A stretch of 64,000 bases of DNA, from the NCBI GenBank assembly GCA_902782665.1, contig CACZOA010000011.1, positions 20,882-84,881 of the forward strand, given 5' to 3'. Source of the stretch: an uncultured Bacteroidales bacterium (GTDB lineage: Bacteria; Bacteroidota; Bacteroidia; Bacteroidales; Paludibacteraceae). Within the stretch, counting starts at the first letter, position 1. Each line of letters opens with the position of its first letter. The position numbers and the translations under genes were made by a program. The notes below the pieces were generated by a model. The model had not been told where the DNA came from and ran no database searches. It was given only the letters and a program-made list of their open reading frames with translations. Shown here piece by piece: positions 45,465 to 54,336 of the stretch.

Positions 45465-46049
45465 TTACTTAAATATCCACAACAATATACTCTTATTGCT
45501 GGAAGCTTTGATCTTCTTATCAAGATAAATCATCATATCATCGCATATTACCGGACATCCCAAACTGGCGGTGGTTGGATTATCACAGTAAGCATATTCG
45601 TAGGAATGAAGCACAATGTATCGCTTGTATGCATTGCTGTTTGTACTTTCCAATCCATGCATTTTATAATGGTAATGCACTCCGAATTTGCTATACGAAC
45701 GTATTCCTAGTCTGTATTTTCCTTCCGACGAGCATCCACTTCCTTCTACATTGCTGAACACAACATTGTCGGCATCACTTCCACCACCTACTCCATGGCT
45801 TACCAATGCTGTCTCTATTATCTTTCCGTTCTTCAGATCATAGATGAACATTCTTTTGGTAAACAGATTATAAGAAAAATCAATCAAGATACACCAATCC
45901 TGGTTCATGCCTTTTTGAGCCACAAACTTTTTCGCTTCTGCTGCTTTTTTATGGATCTTCGAAAGATCCGTCACCTCTGTGATTTCCACTCCTAAAGATG
46001 ACAAACAAAAGCTGAATAAAAACAAAATAATACCTAATATTCTTTTCAT
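45465..46049 (-). CDS. Exported murein L,D-transpeptidase-like protein (YkuD_2 type)
   Basis: A 194-residue exported protein with a signal peptide (MKRILGIILFLFSFCLSSLG). It belongs to the 'murein L,D-transpeptidase catalytic domain' family: 'CILIDFSYNLFTKRMFIYDLKNGKII' strands, SHGVGGG, IVLHS (family histidine), and the active-site loop SLGCPV with the likely catalytic Cys. Such enzymes cross-link peptidoglycan or attach proteins to it; the exact reaction here is unknown. ATG 46049 is chosen because it gives the signal peptide; upstream codons add a polar stretch. Confidence 0.85.
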   Translation of the reverse strand: MKRILGIILFLFSFCLSSLGVEITEVTDLSKIHKKAAEAKKFVAQKGMNQDWCILIDFSYNLFTKRMFIYDLKNGKIIETALVSHGVGGGSDADNVVFSNVEGSGCSSEGKYRLGIRSYSKFGVHYHYKMHGLESTNSNAYKRYIVLHSYEYAYCDNPTTASLGCPVICDDMMIYLDKKIKASSNKSILLWIFK

Positions 46050-46121
46050 ATCACATACTTTAATATTGATGGACTCACGTCTCCCTTCCTCCATTTGCTA
46101 ATCTTATTGTCCTTTTTTCCT

Positions 46122-47312
46122 TTATTCCGAACCTGTTTGTATATCTTTTTTCTTCTCTTCATCTGCCAATCTGAAATAGATTGGCAAAGAAAACTTACTA
46201 CGAATAGGATCTCCCTTTCTCATTGCAGGCTGCCATTTCGGCATCATACTCACAACACGGACAGCCTCTTCATCCAAAACTGGATATACACTTCGTGCGA
46301 CTTCAACATCTGTGATAGAGCCGTCTTTTTCAACTGTAAATCTAACAATAACTCTACCTTGAATACTTGAGTCTTGTGCGGCTTTAGGATAAACCAAATT
46401 AGATTTTAGAAAATCAAGTAAAGCTCTATCTCCGCCTGGAAATTCTGCTCGATGTTCACCAACAATCATACCCATAATCATATCATCATCGTCGTCATCA
46501 TCTGATTCTGATTTTGAACCCATTTCTTTTTTACTAGATGTAGAATCTACGTCACATCTGACCAACCCAAGTGTTGTAACAAGACTATCAGATTGATAAT
46601 TTGGTTCGGGATAAGGAATATTGAGGAACATAATAGTAACATGAAATTTTGAACGGACCTGTCTGCCATTACTCATTGCAGGAGTCCACTTCTCCATCTT
46701 CTGTACTACACGAATAGCTTCTTTATCAAAATCTGGATGTACAGGGTCTTTTACTCTCACATTTGAAATTGATCCATCTTCATCCACATTAAAAATCACA
46801 ACGACAGGAATCTCGTTAGGAGTCTCTGGATTTAGCTTCGTAATTGGATGGTTTAGATTGTTTATCAAAAAATCTACAATGTCATAAGGACATTCAGCAT
46901 GCACTATCTCATCAAACAGATCTTCTCCCTCAGCATAAACCGTATCTTCGACTGGAACAAAAGGTTTTTCTGGAAGATTTTCCACCTCTATTCTACGACG
47001 ATCAACAATTTCTCCTTCCATTTCATCTCCTACTTCCAATTTAGGATTATAACTATCTGTAGTGCTTATCGAATTGCACGCAGCCATCGTCATCATCGTC
47101 GCCAAACCAACAATCTTCACCGCTTTGCCTGCCATCTTGCGTATATTCAGCTGATTCTCAATATATCGCATCTCCGACTCACACGCAGGACACGTGCCCA
47201 TACAGTCGCCTTTGTGTGTACAAACCACTGGTTCGTATGGAATTTCATTTGCATCCGCTATCTGTTTGCGGATGGACTTTAATGTCTCACATGTCTTTTT
47301 TCCTTTGTACAT
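46122..47312 (-). CDS. TonB-family protein with N-terminal Cys-cluster module and two TonB C-terminal domains
   Basis: A 396-residue protein. The N-terminal module (1-58) has Cys8 and C31-x5-C37-x3-C41-x2-C44 (CTHKGDCMGTCPAC), probably binding zinc or an iron-sulfur cluster. A hydrophobic stretch follows (about 60-78, AGKAVKIVGLATMMTMAAC) with a lipobox-like end. Two TonB C-terminal-like domains come next (about 130-230 and 305-396), each with the PG-like ALLDFLKSNLVYP, 'VIVRFTVEKDGSITDVEVAR' and 'LDEEAVRVVSMMPKWQPA' pattern. TonB domains carry inner-membrane energy to outer-membrane transporters. It is the last of six tandem paralogues on this strand. Confidence 0.88.
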   Translation of the reverse strand: MYKGKKTCETLKSIRKQIADANEIPYEPVVCTHKGDCMGTCPACESEMRYIENQLNIRKMAGKAVKIVGLATMMTMAACNSISTTDSYNPKLEVGDEMEGEIVDRRRIEVENLPEKPFVPVEDTVYAEGEDLFDEIVHAECPYDIVDFLINNLNHPITKLNPETPNEIPVVVIFNVDEDGSISNVRVKDPVHPDFDKEAIRVVQKMEKWTPAMSNGRQVRSKFHVTIMFLNIPYPEPNYQSDSLVTTLGLVRCDVDSTSSKKEMGSKSESDDDDDDDMIMGMIVGEHRAEFPGGDRALLDFLKSNLVYPKAAQDSSIQGRVIVRFTVEKDGSITDVEVARSVYPVLDEEAVRVVSMMPKWQPAMRKGDPIRSKFSLPIYFRLADEEKKKDIQTGSE

Positions 47313-47353
47313 AAGCTATCTATAATTAGGTTTGATCCTACAAAAATAAAAGA

Positions 47354-48472
47354 TTACTGGTTTAACCGAAAATCTATAGGTAAAATAATAGAAGAATTAA
47401 TCCTATGTTCTGCTTGCTTTCCAGGGGCCCAACATGGCATTCTTTTAATGACACGCACTGCCTCCTTATCCAAAAGCGGATGTACTGATTTTATGACTTC
47501 GATATGGTTTATCATACCATCTTTTTCGACTACAAATCGCACGAAAACCTTGCCACTGATACCTTCTTCCTGTGCTGCCATAGGATAAACTATATTCTTT
47601 TTAAGAAATTCCATCATGGCTTTCTGCCCACCAGGGAATTCAGCTTTAACCTCATTGGGATAAAAGATAGGATCTTCATCAATATCACCTTCTATTCCTT
47701 CACCAAAAGTATCAATTTCAAAGAGTCCTGTCACATCTGTAATTATTGGACATTTTGAAGGCTTTTTGGTATTTGATTTTTCTTCAGTTAATGCCAGTGT
47801 GTTAAGAGACAATGTAATCATGGAACGAGCTTCTCCACCATTGTAAGTGGCAGGTTTCCACTTTGGCATCATCTTGATGACTCGAATCACCTCCTTATCA
47901 AACGCAGGATTTACAGATTTCCTGATTTTAACATTAGATGTGGAACCGTCTCTTGCGATAAAAAATTCAACAACGGTCAAATCTAAACCATTGTCTTTCT
48001 TTGTCGTATCTAAATTGTATAAATTTGTTTCAAAATATTCCATCATAGCGTCTATACCTCCCGGATATTCGGCATAGGTTTCATCATCATATAGATCTTC
48101 GCCCTCCGAATAGACTATCTGCTCTATAGGACTAAAGGGCATAGGTGGCTCTGGGTATGGACACTGATTATCATAAGGAACAATAGTATCTCCCGATAAA
48201 TAATCTGTTTCATTCTCTACCCTACTTGTAGAATTGCACGCAGCCATCGTCATCACCGTTGCCAAACCAACAATCTTCACCGCTTTACCTGCCATTTTGC
48301 GTATATTCAGCTGATTCTCAATATATCGCATCTCCGACTCACACGCAGGACATGTGCCCATACAATCGCCTTTATGTGTACACACTCTTGGTTCGTATGG
48401 AATATCATTGGCATCCGCTATCTGTTTGCGGATGGATTTTAATGTCTCACACGTCTTTTTTCCTTTGTACAT
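47354..48472 (-). CDS. TonB-family protein with N-terminal Cys-cluster module and two TonB C-terminal domains
   Basis: A 372-residue paralogue of the neighbour at 46122-47312 with the same layout: Cys module (Cys8, 31, 37, 41, 44), hydrophobic segment GLATVMTMAAC, and two TonB C-terminal-like domains (about 120-215 and 275-372). The first 180 nt are almost identical to those of the flanking copies, while the rest diverges. Its first 34 nt overlap the 3' end of the upstream gene, out of frame. The two-domain form could arise from tandem duplication within the gene. Confidence 0.87.
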   Translation of the reverse strand: MYKGKKTCETLKSIRKQIADANDIPYEPRVCTHKGDCMGTCPACESEMRYIENQLNIRKMAGKAVKIVGLATVMTMAACNSTSRVENETDYLSGDTIVPYDNQCPYPEPPMPFSPIEQIVYSEGEDLYDDETYAEYPGGIDAMMEYFETNLYNLDTTKKDNGLDLTVVEFFIARDGSTSNVKIRKSVNPAFDKEVIRVIKMMPKWKPATYNGGEARSMITLSLNTLALTEEKSNTKKPSKCPIITDVTGLFEIDTFGEGIEGDIDEDPIFYPNEVKAEFPGGQKAMMEFLKKNIVYPMAAQEEGISGKVFVRFVVEKDGMINHIEVIKSVHPLLDKEAVRVIKRMPCWAPGKQAEHRINSSIILPIDFRLNQ

Positions 48473-49113
48473 TTTTTTACTGGTTTACGTGAATACATTC
48501 GGTTAAATCTTCCTTTTACAATAATAATATCACCCATTAAAGATTCTTCGTCATCTAATAAAGTCACATTCAATACATTTGACGTTTTATTAGTGGCTTT
48601 TATACTTTTATTCATATATCCAATGGAAGAAAACTCAAGAACTGCATGCTCTGGCACCTCTATTTCGTAGTAACCGTCCATATCTGTGTTCGTACCAATT
48701 GCAGTTCCTTCAATCACTACATTGACGAATGGCAGAGGTGTATTCTTCTCATCTTTGACAACACCTTTTATCGTAATATATTTAGAAGAATCATTTTCTA
48801 AGATTGATTTATTAGACGCCACTGATTCTTCCTGCTTAAAATCATTAGAAATCTCAGTTTCATTGCTAGCCGCGACACTTGAAGCCATCGTCATCACCGT
48901 TGTCAAGCCCACAATCTTCACAGCTTTGCCAGCCATCTTGCGTATATTCAGTTGATTCTCAATATAACGCATCTCCGACTCGCACGCAGGACATGTACCC
49001 ATACAATCGCCTTTATGTGTACACACTCTTGGCTCGTATGGAATTTCATTTGCATCCGCAATCTGTTTACGGATGGATTTTAATGTCTCACATGTCTTTT
49101 TTCCTTTGTACAT
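48439..49113 (-). CDS. Cys-cluster module fused to a carboxypeptidase-regulatory-like domain
   Basis: A 224-residue member of the array in which the TonB domain is replaced. The N-terminal Cys module (same five Cys) and hydrophobic segment are kept, but the lipobox-like Cys is lost (MTMASSVAAS). A CarboxypepD_reg-like domain follows (about 115-200): 'IKGVVKDEKNTPLPFVNVVIEGT', 'GTNTDMDGYYEIEVPE', 'LEFSSIGYMNKSI'. This is the domain that starts SusC-type outer-membrane transporters, after which the protein ends in a basic tail (KKCTKEKRRVRH). The 3' end overlaps the next gene by 34 nt. Domain swapping inside the array is the simplest reading. Confidence 0.85.
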   Translation of the reverse strand: MYKGKKTCETLKSIRKQIADANEIPYEPRVCTHKGDCMGTCPACESEMRYIENQLNIRKMAGKAVKIVGLTTVMTMASSVAASNETEISNDFKQEESVASNKSILENDSSKYITIKGVVKDEKNTPLPFVNVVIEGTAIGTNTDMDGYYEIEVPEHAVLEFSSIGYMNKSIKATNKTSNVLNVTLLDDEESLMGDIIIVKGRFNRMYSRKPVKKCTKEKRRVRH

Positions 49114-49119
49114 ATTAAT

Positions 49120-49584
49120 TTATTTTTCAGATAAATCAAATAAAATGGGTAATCTGAACCTAGACCTATAAGGTCTGCCATCATTATTCAGAGCTGGCTT
49201 AAATTTATTCATCTTTTGAATAATAAAGATTGCCTCTTCATCAAATATAGGATCTATACCCTGTACGACTTCTATGTATGATATAGAGCCATCTCTTTCC
49301 ACAATAAATTCAACAACTACTGTCCCATGTTTACCTGTAATATGTTCTTTTTCAGTACAAACTAAATCAGATGCCAGTCTGTCTATCTTTATCTCCTTGC
49401 CGGCCAGCTTACGTATATTCAGTTGATTTTCAATATAACGCATCTCCGACTCGCACGCAGGACATGTGCCCATACAGTCGCCTTGATGTTTGCATACTAT
49501 TGGTTCGTACGGGATATCATTTACATCTGCAATTCTTTTACGAATAGACTTTAATGTTTCACATTTTATTTTTCCCTTGTACAT
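49120..49584 (-). CDS. Short Cys-cluster/TonB C-terminal-domain protein lacking the membrane segment
   Basis: A 154-residue paralogue. The Cys module is intact (CKHQGDCMGTCPAC), but the hydrophobic stretch has become polar (AGKEIKIDRLASDLVCTEKE) and the proline-rich spacer is gone. The Cys module therefore leads almost directly into one TonB C-terminal-like domain (about 85-154, GTVVVEFIVERDGSISYIEVV). Without a membrane segment this copy is probably soluble. It may be a deleted, decaying copy or a cytoplasmic variant. It lies 6 nt upstream of the carboxypeptidase-regulatory fusion. Confidence 0.8.
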   Translation of the reverse strand: MYKGKIKCETLKSIRKRIADVNDIPYEPIVCKHQGDCMGTCPACESEMRYIENQLNIRKLAGKEIKIDRLASDLVCTEKEHITGKHGTVVVEFIVERDGSISYIEVVQGIDPIFDEEAIFIIQKMNKFKPALNNDGRPYRSRFRLPILFDLSEK

Positions 49585-49685
49585 TAAATCTTTGTATTAA
49601 GGTTAGTTTATACAAAAATAGGAGAAATGATGAATTTAGAAAAATCACATAAACAGTTTTCATTAAGCATTTGCCTATAGCTCAT

Positions 49686-50450
49686 TTATATTTTGAACAA
49701 GATAGGCAAATATAATCTGCTTCTGACAATTTTTCCCTTATTCGTCGCAGGAATCCACTTTGGCATCTTGTTCACAACATTGATAGCCGCTTCATCCAAT
49801 GAGCGATGAACACTTCGAACGATATCAACATTGGTAATAGAGCCGTCTTTCTCAACAACAAAGCCTACAATCACTCGTCCCTGAACACCCCCATCGCTAG
49901 GATAAACTAAATTATTCTTAATAAATGTCATAAGCGAGTCTTTCCCTTGAGGATATTGAGCTTTTTGATCTACTATTGAAAAAATCGCCGTATCTTCTCG
50001 TGCTTCATCTATTGCATCCCAGGAATCCATTTCCTCTTTAGACGGGTGATACCCAGGACATACAACAAATGGTGCTGGCGGCGTAGGCGGTGGTGTATCT
50101 ATAGGTTCACTTGCTGCTTCAAATGAAGAATCTGCGGATTCTGGGATCAATTCCACTGTGTCGACGGGAATGTTTTCAGCAGATGGTTGTGGCTGAGGAT
50201 GTTGAACATCATTGCACGATGCCAATGTCATCACCGTCGCCAGCCCAACAATCTTCACAGCTTTGCCAGCCATTTTACGTATGTTCAGCTGATCTTCTAT
50301 ATAACGCATCTCCGACTCACATGTAGGGCATGTGCCAAGACAATCTTCCTCAAGTGCACATTTAATAGGAGCATATGGGATGTCGTTGGCATCAGCGATC
50401 TGTTTGCGGATGGATTTTAATGTATCACATATTGGTTTTCCATGGTTCAT
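49686..50450 (-). CDS. TonB-family protein with variant Cys-cluster module, one TonB C-terminal domain
   Basis: A 254-residue, more diverged paralogue. The module reads CALEEDCLGTCPTC, keeping all Cys but losing the His at position 33. The hydrophobic segment ends TLASC (lipobox-like). A Pro/Glu/Ser-rich spacer (about 80-130, with EPIDTPPPTPPAP) of the periplasm-spanning TonB type precedes one TonB C-terminal domain (about 165-254). Of the six, this one looks most like a classic TonB protein. Confidence 0.87.
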   Translation of the reverse strand: MNHGKPICDTLKSIRKQIADANDIPYAPIKCALEEDCLGTCPTCESEMRYIEDQLNIRKMAGKAVKIVGLATVMTLASCNDVQHPQPQPSAENIPVDTVELIPESADSSFEAASEPIDTPPPTPPAPFVVCPGYHPSKEEMDSWDAIDEAREDTAIFSIVDQKAQYPQGKDSLMTFIKNNLVYPSDGGVQGRVIVGFVVEKDGSITNVDIVRSVHRSLDEAAINVVNKMPKWIPATNKGKIVRSRLYLPILFKI

Positions 50451-50493
50451 AAGATTCTTTTATTTCGTATTGATTATCAACTATTTTTCTATA

Positions 50494-51672
50494 TCACTCA
50501 TCTAACTTGAAAAGGACAGGCAATTTAAAGTTTGACCTGACAGCTGTATTCCTAATTGTTCCAGGCTTCCATTTCGGCATCTTTTTAACGACTCGAAAGG
50601 CCTCTTCTCTTAATAATTTATCATCACAAGATGAATGTATATTTGACAAAGATCCGTCCTTTTCTACAACAAACTCCACAATGACACTATAATACTTGCC
50701 TGTATCCAAAGGCATGTCATCAGCATAGATAGTATTACAACGTCTTTCCTTCAAATCACTGCAAACCCAAAATCTACCAATATCATCAAAATCAAACTGA
50801 TTATCATATAAATAATAAGAGTCCAGCTCTTCTAAATCAGATTTTGAGTAGACTAAATTTTCTTTTAAGAAATCAAACAAGGCCTTTTTTCCACCTGGAA
50901 ATTCCGCCTGCTTCTCTACTCTTACAAAACTTAAATCTCGATCGTCTGGAATATTGATATTGCAATGATCAAACGTTTTTCGAGGGACAAAAAATCCTAA
51001 TGATTCATACCTGAAAAATATTGGCACATGGAACTTTGAACGTACAGGTTTGCCATTACACATTGCAGGTTTCCACTTCTCCATTCCCTTCACCACACGA
51101 ACAGCTTCTTCGTCTAAACATGGATATAGAGGTTTTTTAACCGCAACATTTGAAATTGATCCATCTTTCTCAACAATAAAAGAAATCGTGGCCGTACCTT
51201 CAATTCCTTCAACCATTGCGGCTTCTTTATAATGTACATTAAATATAAAATAAAATGCAAGACTATCTGGAGCTACAGCATGTTCCAATGTATCAAAAAG
51301 AACACTGTAATCAGCACATATTTCATCCTCTATAGGAATAAACGGAGTTTCTCCTTCTCTGTCTCCGATATAGTCATAAACTAATTCTTTTTGATTTAAT
51401 TCATCAGGAAGTATTGAAACACTATCTGTAATATTACACGCAGACATAGACATCGCCGTCGCCAAACCAACAATCTTTACTGCCTTGCCAGCCATTTTAC
51501 GTATGTTCAGCTGATCCTCAATATAACGCATCTCCGACTCGCACGCAGGACATGTACCCATACAGTCGCCTTGGTGCGTACAAACCACTGGTTCGTATGG
51601 AATTTCATTAGCGTCTGCTATCCGCTTACGAATTGCTTTTAATGTCTCGCATTTATGTTTTCCTTGGTACAT
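50494..51672 (-). CDS. TonB-family protein with N-terminal Cys-cluster module and two TonB C-terminal-like domains
   Basis: A 392-residue paralogue and the first gene of the array on the minus strand. Cys module as in the others (CTHQGDCMGTCPAC), hydrophobic segment GLATAMSMSAC, then two TonB C-terminal-like domains (about 110-210 and 255-392). The second carries a long insertion with 'SDLEELDSYYLYDNQFDFDD' before its 'VIVEFVVEKDGSLSN' strand. ATG 51672 is chosen because it lines up with the MY(K/Q)GK start of the other copies; the frame is open 6 nt further to a TTG. Confidence 0.86.
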   Translation of the reverse strand: MYQGKHKCETLKAIRKRIADANEIPYEPVVCTHQGDCMGTCPACESEMRYIEDQLNIRKMAGKAVKIVGLATAMSMSACNITDSVSILPDELNQKELVYDYIGDREGETPFIPIEDEICADYSVLFDTLEHAVAPDSLAFYFIFNVHYKEAAMVEGIEGTATISFIVEKDGSISNVAVKKPLYPCLDEEAVRVVKGMEKWKPAMCNGKPVRSKFHVPIFFRYESLGFFVPRKTFDHCNINIPDDRDLSFVRVEKQAEFPGGKKALFDFLKENLVYSKSDLEELDSYYLYDNQFDFDDIGRFWVCSDLKERRCNTIYADDMPLDTGKYYSVIVEFVVEKDGSLSNIHSSCDDKLLREEAFRVVKKMPKWKPGTIRNTAVRSNFKLPVLFKLDE

Positions 51673-51824
51673 AGGCAAATTTTATTATGTTCGACGGAAT
51701 GTCTTGCCATCAAATTAATATTGCAAAAATAGGATTATTGATGAATTATGAAAACTTTTAACTGACTATATAGCAAAACAAATATAGATAGATTGACATA
51801 TAAAACAGAAGATTTAAATTTTTA

Positions 51825-51889
51825 CTGCTCGTTCTTGCGAACTCGCAGAAGAGATCGGAGTTAGGGCGTTCCGCCCTTAACAATCCTTA
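51825..51889 (+). repeat. GGGCG hairpin repeat family B, copy 3
   Basis: TGCTCgttcttgcgaACTCGCAG, an A/G-rich spacer, then AGGGCGttcCGCCCT and 'taacaatcct'. It lies in the 318-nt gap between the TonB array and guaB, which also holds the guaB terminator and no gene. Confidence 0.65.
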
Positions 51890-51920
51890 TTCGACCAATA
51901 CAAATGCATTAATTTACTAA

Positions 51921-51953
51921 ACAAAAAAGGAGACGCTACATAGCAACGTCTCC
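51921..51953 (-). terminator. guaB terminator
   Basis: Minus strand GGAGACG/CGTCTCC stem followed by TTTTTTGT. It lies 38 nt after the guaB stop. Confidence 0.8.
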
Positions 51954-51990
51954 AATTCTTATCTCTTAACTCTTAATTTTTAATTAAGAA

Positions 51991-53487
51991 TTATTGCTGT
52001 GTCTCTTTCAAAATCACATCGTGTGCACCACCCTCGATGATAGATGTAGATGATACAAGTGTAATCTTGGCATTCTTCTGTAGTTCAGGGATTGTGATTG
52101 CTCCACATGAACACATTGTTGCGATTATCTTACCTAGAGTGACACGCAAATTGTCTTTCATCTTACCTGCGTATGGAACGTAGCTGTCAACACCTTCCTC
52201 AAACTTAAGTGCTGCGGCTCCTCCCATATCGTAACGCTGCCAGTTCTTTGCTCTGTTTGAACCTTCACCCCAATACTCCTTAACAATACGGTTTCCGATT
52301 GTAAGTTTCTTTGTTGGAGACTCGTCGAAACGTGCGAAATAACGACCCATCATCAAGAAGTCAGCACCCATTGCAAGAGCTAGAACCATGTGATAGTCAT
52401 GAACTAATCCACCGTCTGAACAAACAGGAACGTAAATACCTGTCTCCTTGAAATATTCGTCACGAGCACGGCAAACATCAATAAGAGCTGTAGCCTGACC
52501 ACGACCGATACCCTTCTGCTCACGTGTGATACAGATTGAACCGCCACCGATACCAACTTTGATAAAGTCTGCACCTGCTTCAACCAAATATCTGAAACCT
52601 TCTGCGTCTACTACGTTTCCAGCTCCAACTTTAACTGAATCACCGTACTGAGAACGGATCCATGCGATAGTGTCTTTCTGCCACTCAGAGAAACCATCAG
52701 ATGAGTCGATACATAGAACATCTGCTCCAGCCTCTACCAATGCAGGGACTCTCTCTTTGTAGTCACGTGAGTTGATACCAGCACCGACAAGAAGTTTCTT
52801 GTCGCCATCCGACAACTCATTTGGATTCTCACGATGTGAATCGTAATCCTTTCTGAACACGAAATACATCAACTTCTGGTTGTCGTCGATGATTGGCAAT
52901 GTATTCAATTTCTGCTCCCAGATGATCTTGTTAGCCTCAGAAAGAGTCATTCCATACTTTCCTACTACCAACTTCTCAAATGGAGTCATATAATTCTTCA
53001 CTGGATTTGAAAGGTCCTCCTTGTCAGCACGGTAATCACGGCTTGTAAGGATACCAAGCAACTGTCCGTTTGGAGTTCCGTCGCTAGTCACACCGATTGT
53101 TGAGTGACCAGTTGTCTCAATCAACGCCAAAGCATCAGCAAGTGTGCTGTCTGGCTTAAGGTTAGAATCAGAAACTACAAAACCAGCCTTGAAATTCTTT
53201 ACCTTTCTTACCATATCAGCCTGCGACGCGATTGGCTGTGAACCAAATATAAACGATAGTCCACCATTGTGTGCCAACTCAATTGCCAATCCTGAATCTG
53301 AAACAGCCTGCATGATTGCCGACACGAAAGGAATGTTAAGTGTGATCTTAGATGTCTCTCCCTTCTTGAATTTTACTAATGGTGTCTTCAAAGACACATT
53401 TGTAGGCAGACACTCTTTTGTTGTAAGTCCCGGTATCAAAAGGTACTCACCGAATGTTCTGCTGACTTCATTTACAAATATTGCCAT
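51991..53487 (-). CDS. guaB: Inosine-5'-monophosphate dehydrogenase
   Basis: A 498-residue cytoplasmic enzyme oxidising IMP to XMP with NAD+, the committed step of guanine nucleotide synthesis. The catalytic barrel is interrupted by a CBS pair (about 95-215, [25 protein letters not shown]). The active-site loop [13 protein letters not shown] has Cys319, and the flap region '[21 protein letters not shown]' carries the family features. The length is typical. It is monocistronic with a -7 element upstream (minus TACCTTTG at 53525-53532) and a terminator behind. Confidence 0.96.
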   Translation of the reverse strand: MAIFVNEVSRTFGEYLLIPGLTTKECLPTNVSLKTPLVKFKKGETSKITLNIPFVSAIMQAVSDSGLAIELAHNGGLSFIFGSQPIASQADMVRKVKNFKAGFVVSDSNLKPDSTLADALALIETTGHSTIGVTSDGTPNGQLLGILTSRDYRADKEDLSNPVKNYMTPFEKLVVGKYGMTLSEANKIIWEQKLNTLPIIDDNQKLMYFVFRKDYDSHRENPNELSDGDKKLLVGAGINSRDYKERVPALVEAGADVLCIDSSDGFSEWQKDTIAWIRSQYGDSVKVGAGNVVDAEGFRYLVEAGADFIKVGIGGGSICITREQKGIGRGQATALIDVCRARDEYFKETGIYVPVCSDGGLVHDYHMVLALAMGADFLMMGRYFARFDESPTKKLTIGNRIVKEYWGEGSNRAKNWQRYDMGGAAALKFEEGVDSYVPYAGKMKDNLRVTLGKIIATMCSCGAITIPELQKNAKITLVSSTSIIEGGAHDVILKETQQ

Positions 53488-53524
53488 CGTTATATAGTTT
53501 TATCTTATTTTCTAAATATTTCGG

Positions 53525-53532
53525 CAAAGGTA
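53525..53532 (-). promoter_or_regulatory. Bacteroidota -7 promoter element of guaB
   Basis: Minus strand TACCTTTG, 37 nt before the guaB start codon. Confidence 0.5.
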
Positions 53533-53566
53533 ATGCTTTTTAACAACTTTTAAGCATTTCCAGCCG

Positions 53567-54334
53567 TTAATTGCTGTAAAAATGTGCCACTGGCATCATA
53601 AATTTCAATACCAAAGCCAAATTATGTGTGCTGGTTCTCTGGAAAAGCTCCATCTTTCCACATTCATACAAATCATGGGTACCGTAATTCCAACGTATCT
53701 CCAACATCGGATGTGCCTTTTCCAAATGCAAATCAAAACCTATAGCGGCACATAGAGAAAGATCATATTTGCTTGTTTCAATATCCGGGTTGACGCGAGG
53801 GTCTCTCAACGTCAGTGTCTGCTTCTGTAGCTCTGACACCACTGTCTTATCTTTCTCTTTTATCAGGAAGCTGACTTGTGGCCCGAAATTGACGTAGGCT
53901 CTTGCTTTTCTGCCAAAATATATATGTGCAAGCAATGGAATATCGATATAGGTCAACTCTCTGTCCAAATCAACACCATTGAAATCCACATTGTCTGAAC
54001 CGACCAATCTTTCTGTCTGACCATTTCTCGCTCTGAATTTCTCACACCAACCTTTCTGCGTAAGATTGCACTCCAAGAACACACCGAAATGATTCTGAGC
54101 GATATAAAGAGCATTCACACCGGCTGTCATACCTCGCTGATTTAGAAGCGATTGGTCGCCGATCATACTGGTATATGAAGTATTGTTGTGCAAGAATCTC
54201 ACCTGTGACATATTGACACCGCCAGAGACTCCGACCGCAACCTCCTGCTCGAAATTGCGTCTTTCCTGAGCCTGCGATGAGAACAAACACGTCGCAGCAA
54301 GCAATGATGAAACTATGATTTTGGCTACTCTCAT
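53567..54334 (-). CDS. PorT-like outer-membrane beta-barrel protein
   Basis: A 255-residue exported protein. Signal peptide 1-22 (ending SSQAQ). Alternating strands typical of small outer-membrane barrels (VAVGVSGGVNMSQVRF, RGMTAGVNALYIAQNHFGVFLEC, YIDIPLLAHIYFGRKARAYVNFGPQVSF) and a final strand ending HFYSN. The pattern fits the PorT/outer-membrane-beta-barrel family; PorT is an accessory T9SS protein, but many paralogues have other roles. It starts 2 nt after the LysM/binding-protein gene, so the two are one operon. Confidence 0.75.
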   Translation of the reverse strand: MRVAKIIVSSLLAATCLFSSQAQERRNFEQEVAVGVSGGVNMSQVRFLHNNTSYTSMIGDQSLLNQRGMTAGVNALYIAQNHFGVFLECNLTQKGWCEKFRARNGQTERLVGSDNVDFNGVDLDRELTYIDIPLLAHIYFGRKARAYVNFGPQVSFLIKEKDKTVVSELQKQTLTLRDPRVNPDIETSKYDLSLCAAIGFDLHLEKAHPMLEIRWNYGTHDLYECGKMELFQRTSTHNLALVLKFMMPVAHFYSN

Positions 54335-54336
54335 AT

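Larger units (their letters stand above)
47130..51672 (-). repeat. Six near-identical ~180-nt gene starts in tandem
   Basis: The segments coding for the Cys module lie at about 47130-47312, 48290-48472, 48931-49113, 49402-49584, 50268-50450 and 51490-51672. They are highly similar at the DNA level even at silent positions, while the remaining parts of the genes diverge. They are direct repeats able to support recombination between the copies. Confidence 0.8.

Noticed and set aside
48439-48472. Frameshift joining the carboxypeptidase-regulatory fusion to the next gene
   Set aside because: Both genes have intact starts and ends; a plain 34-nt overlap explains the arrangement.
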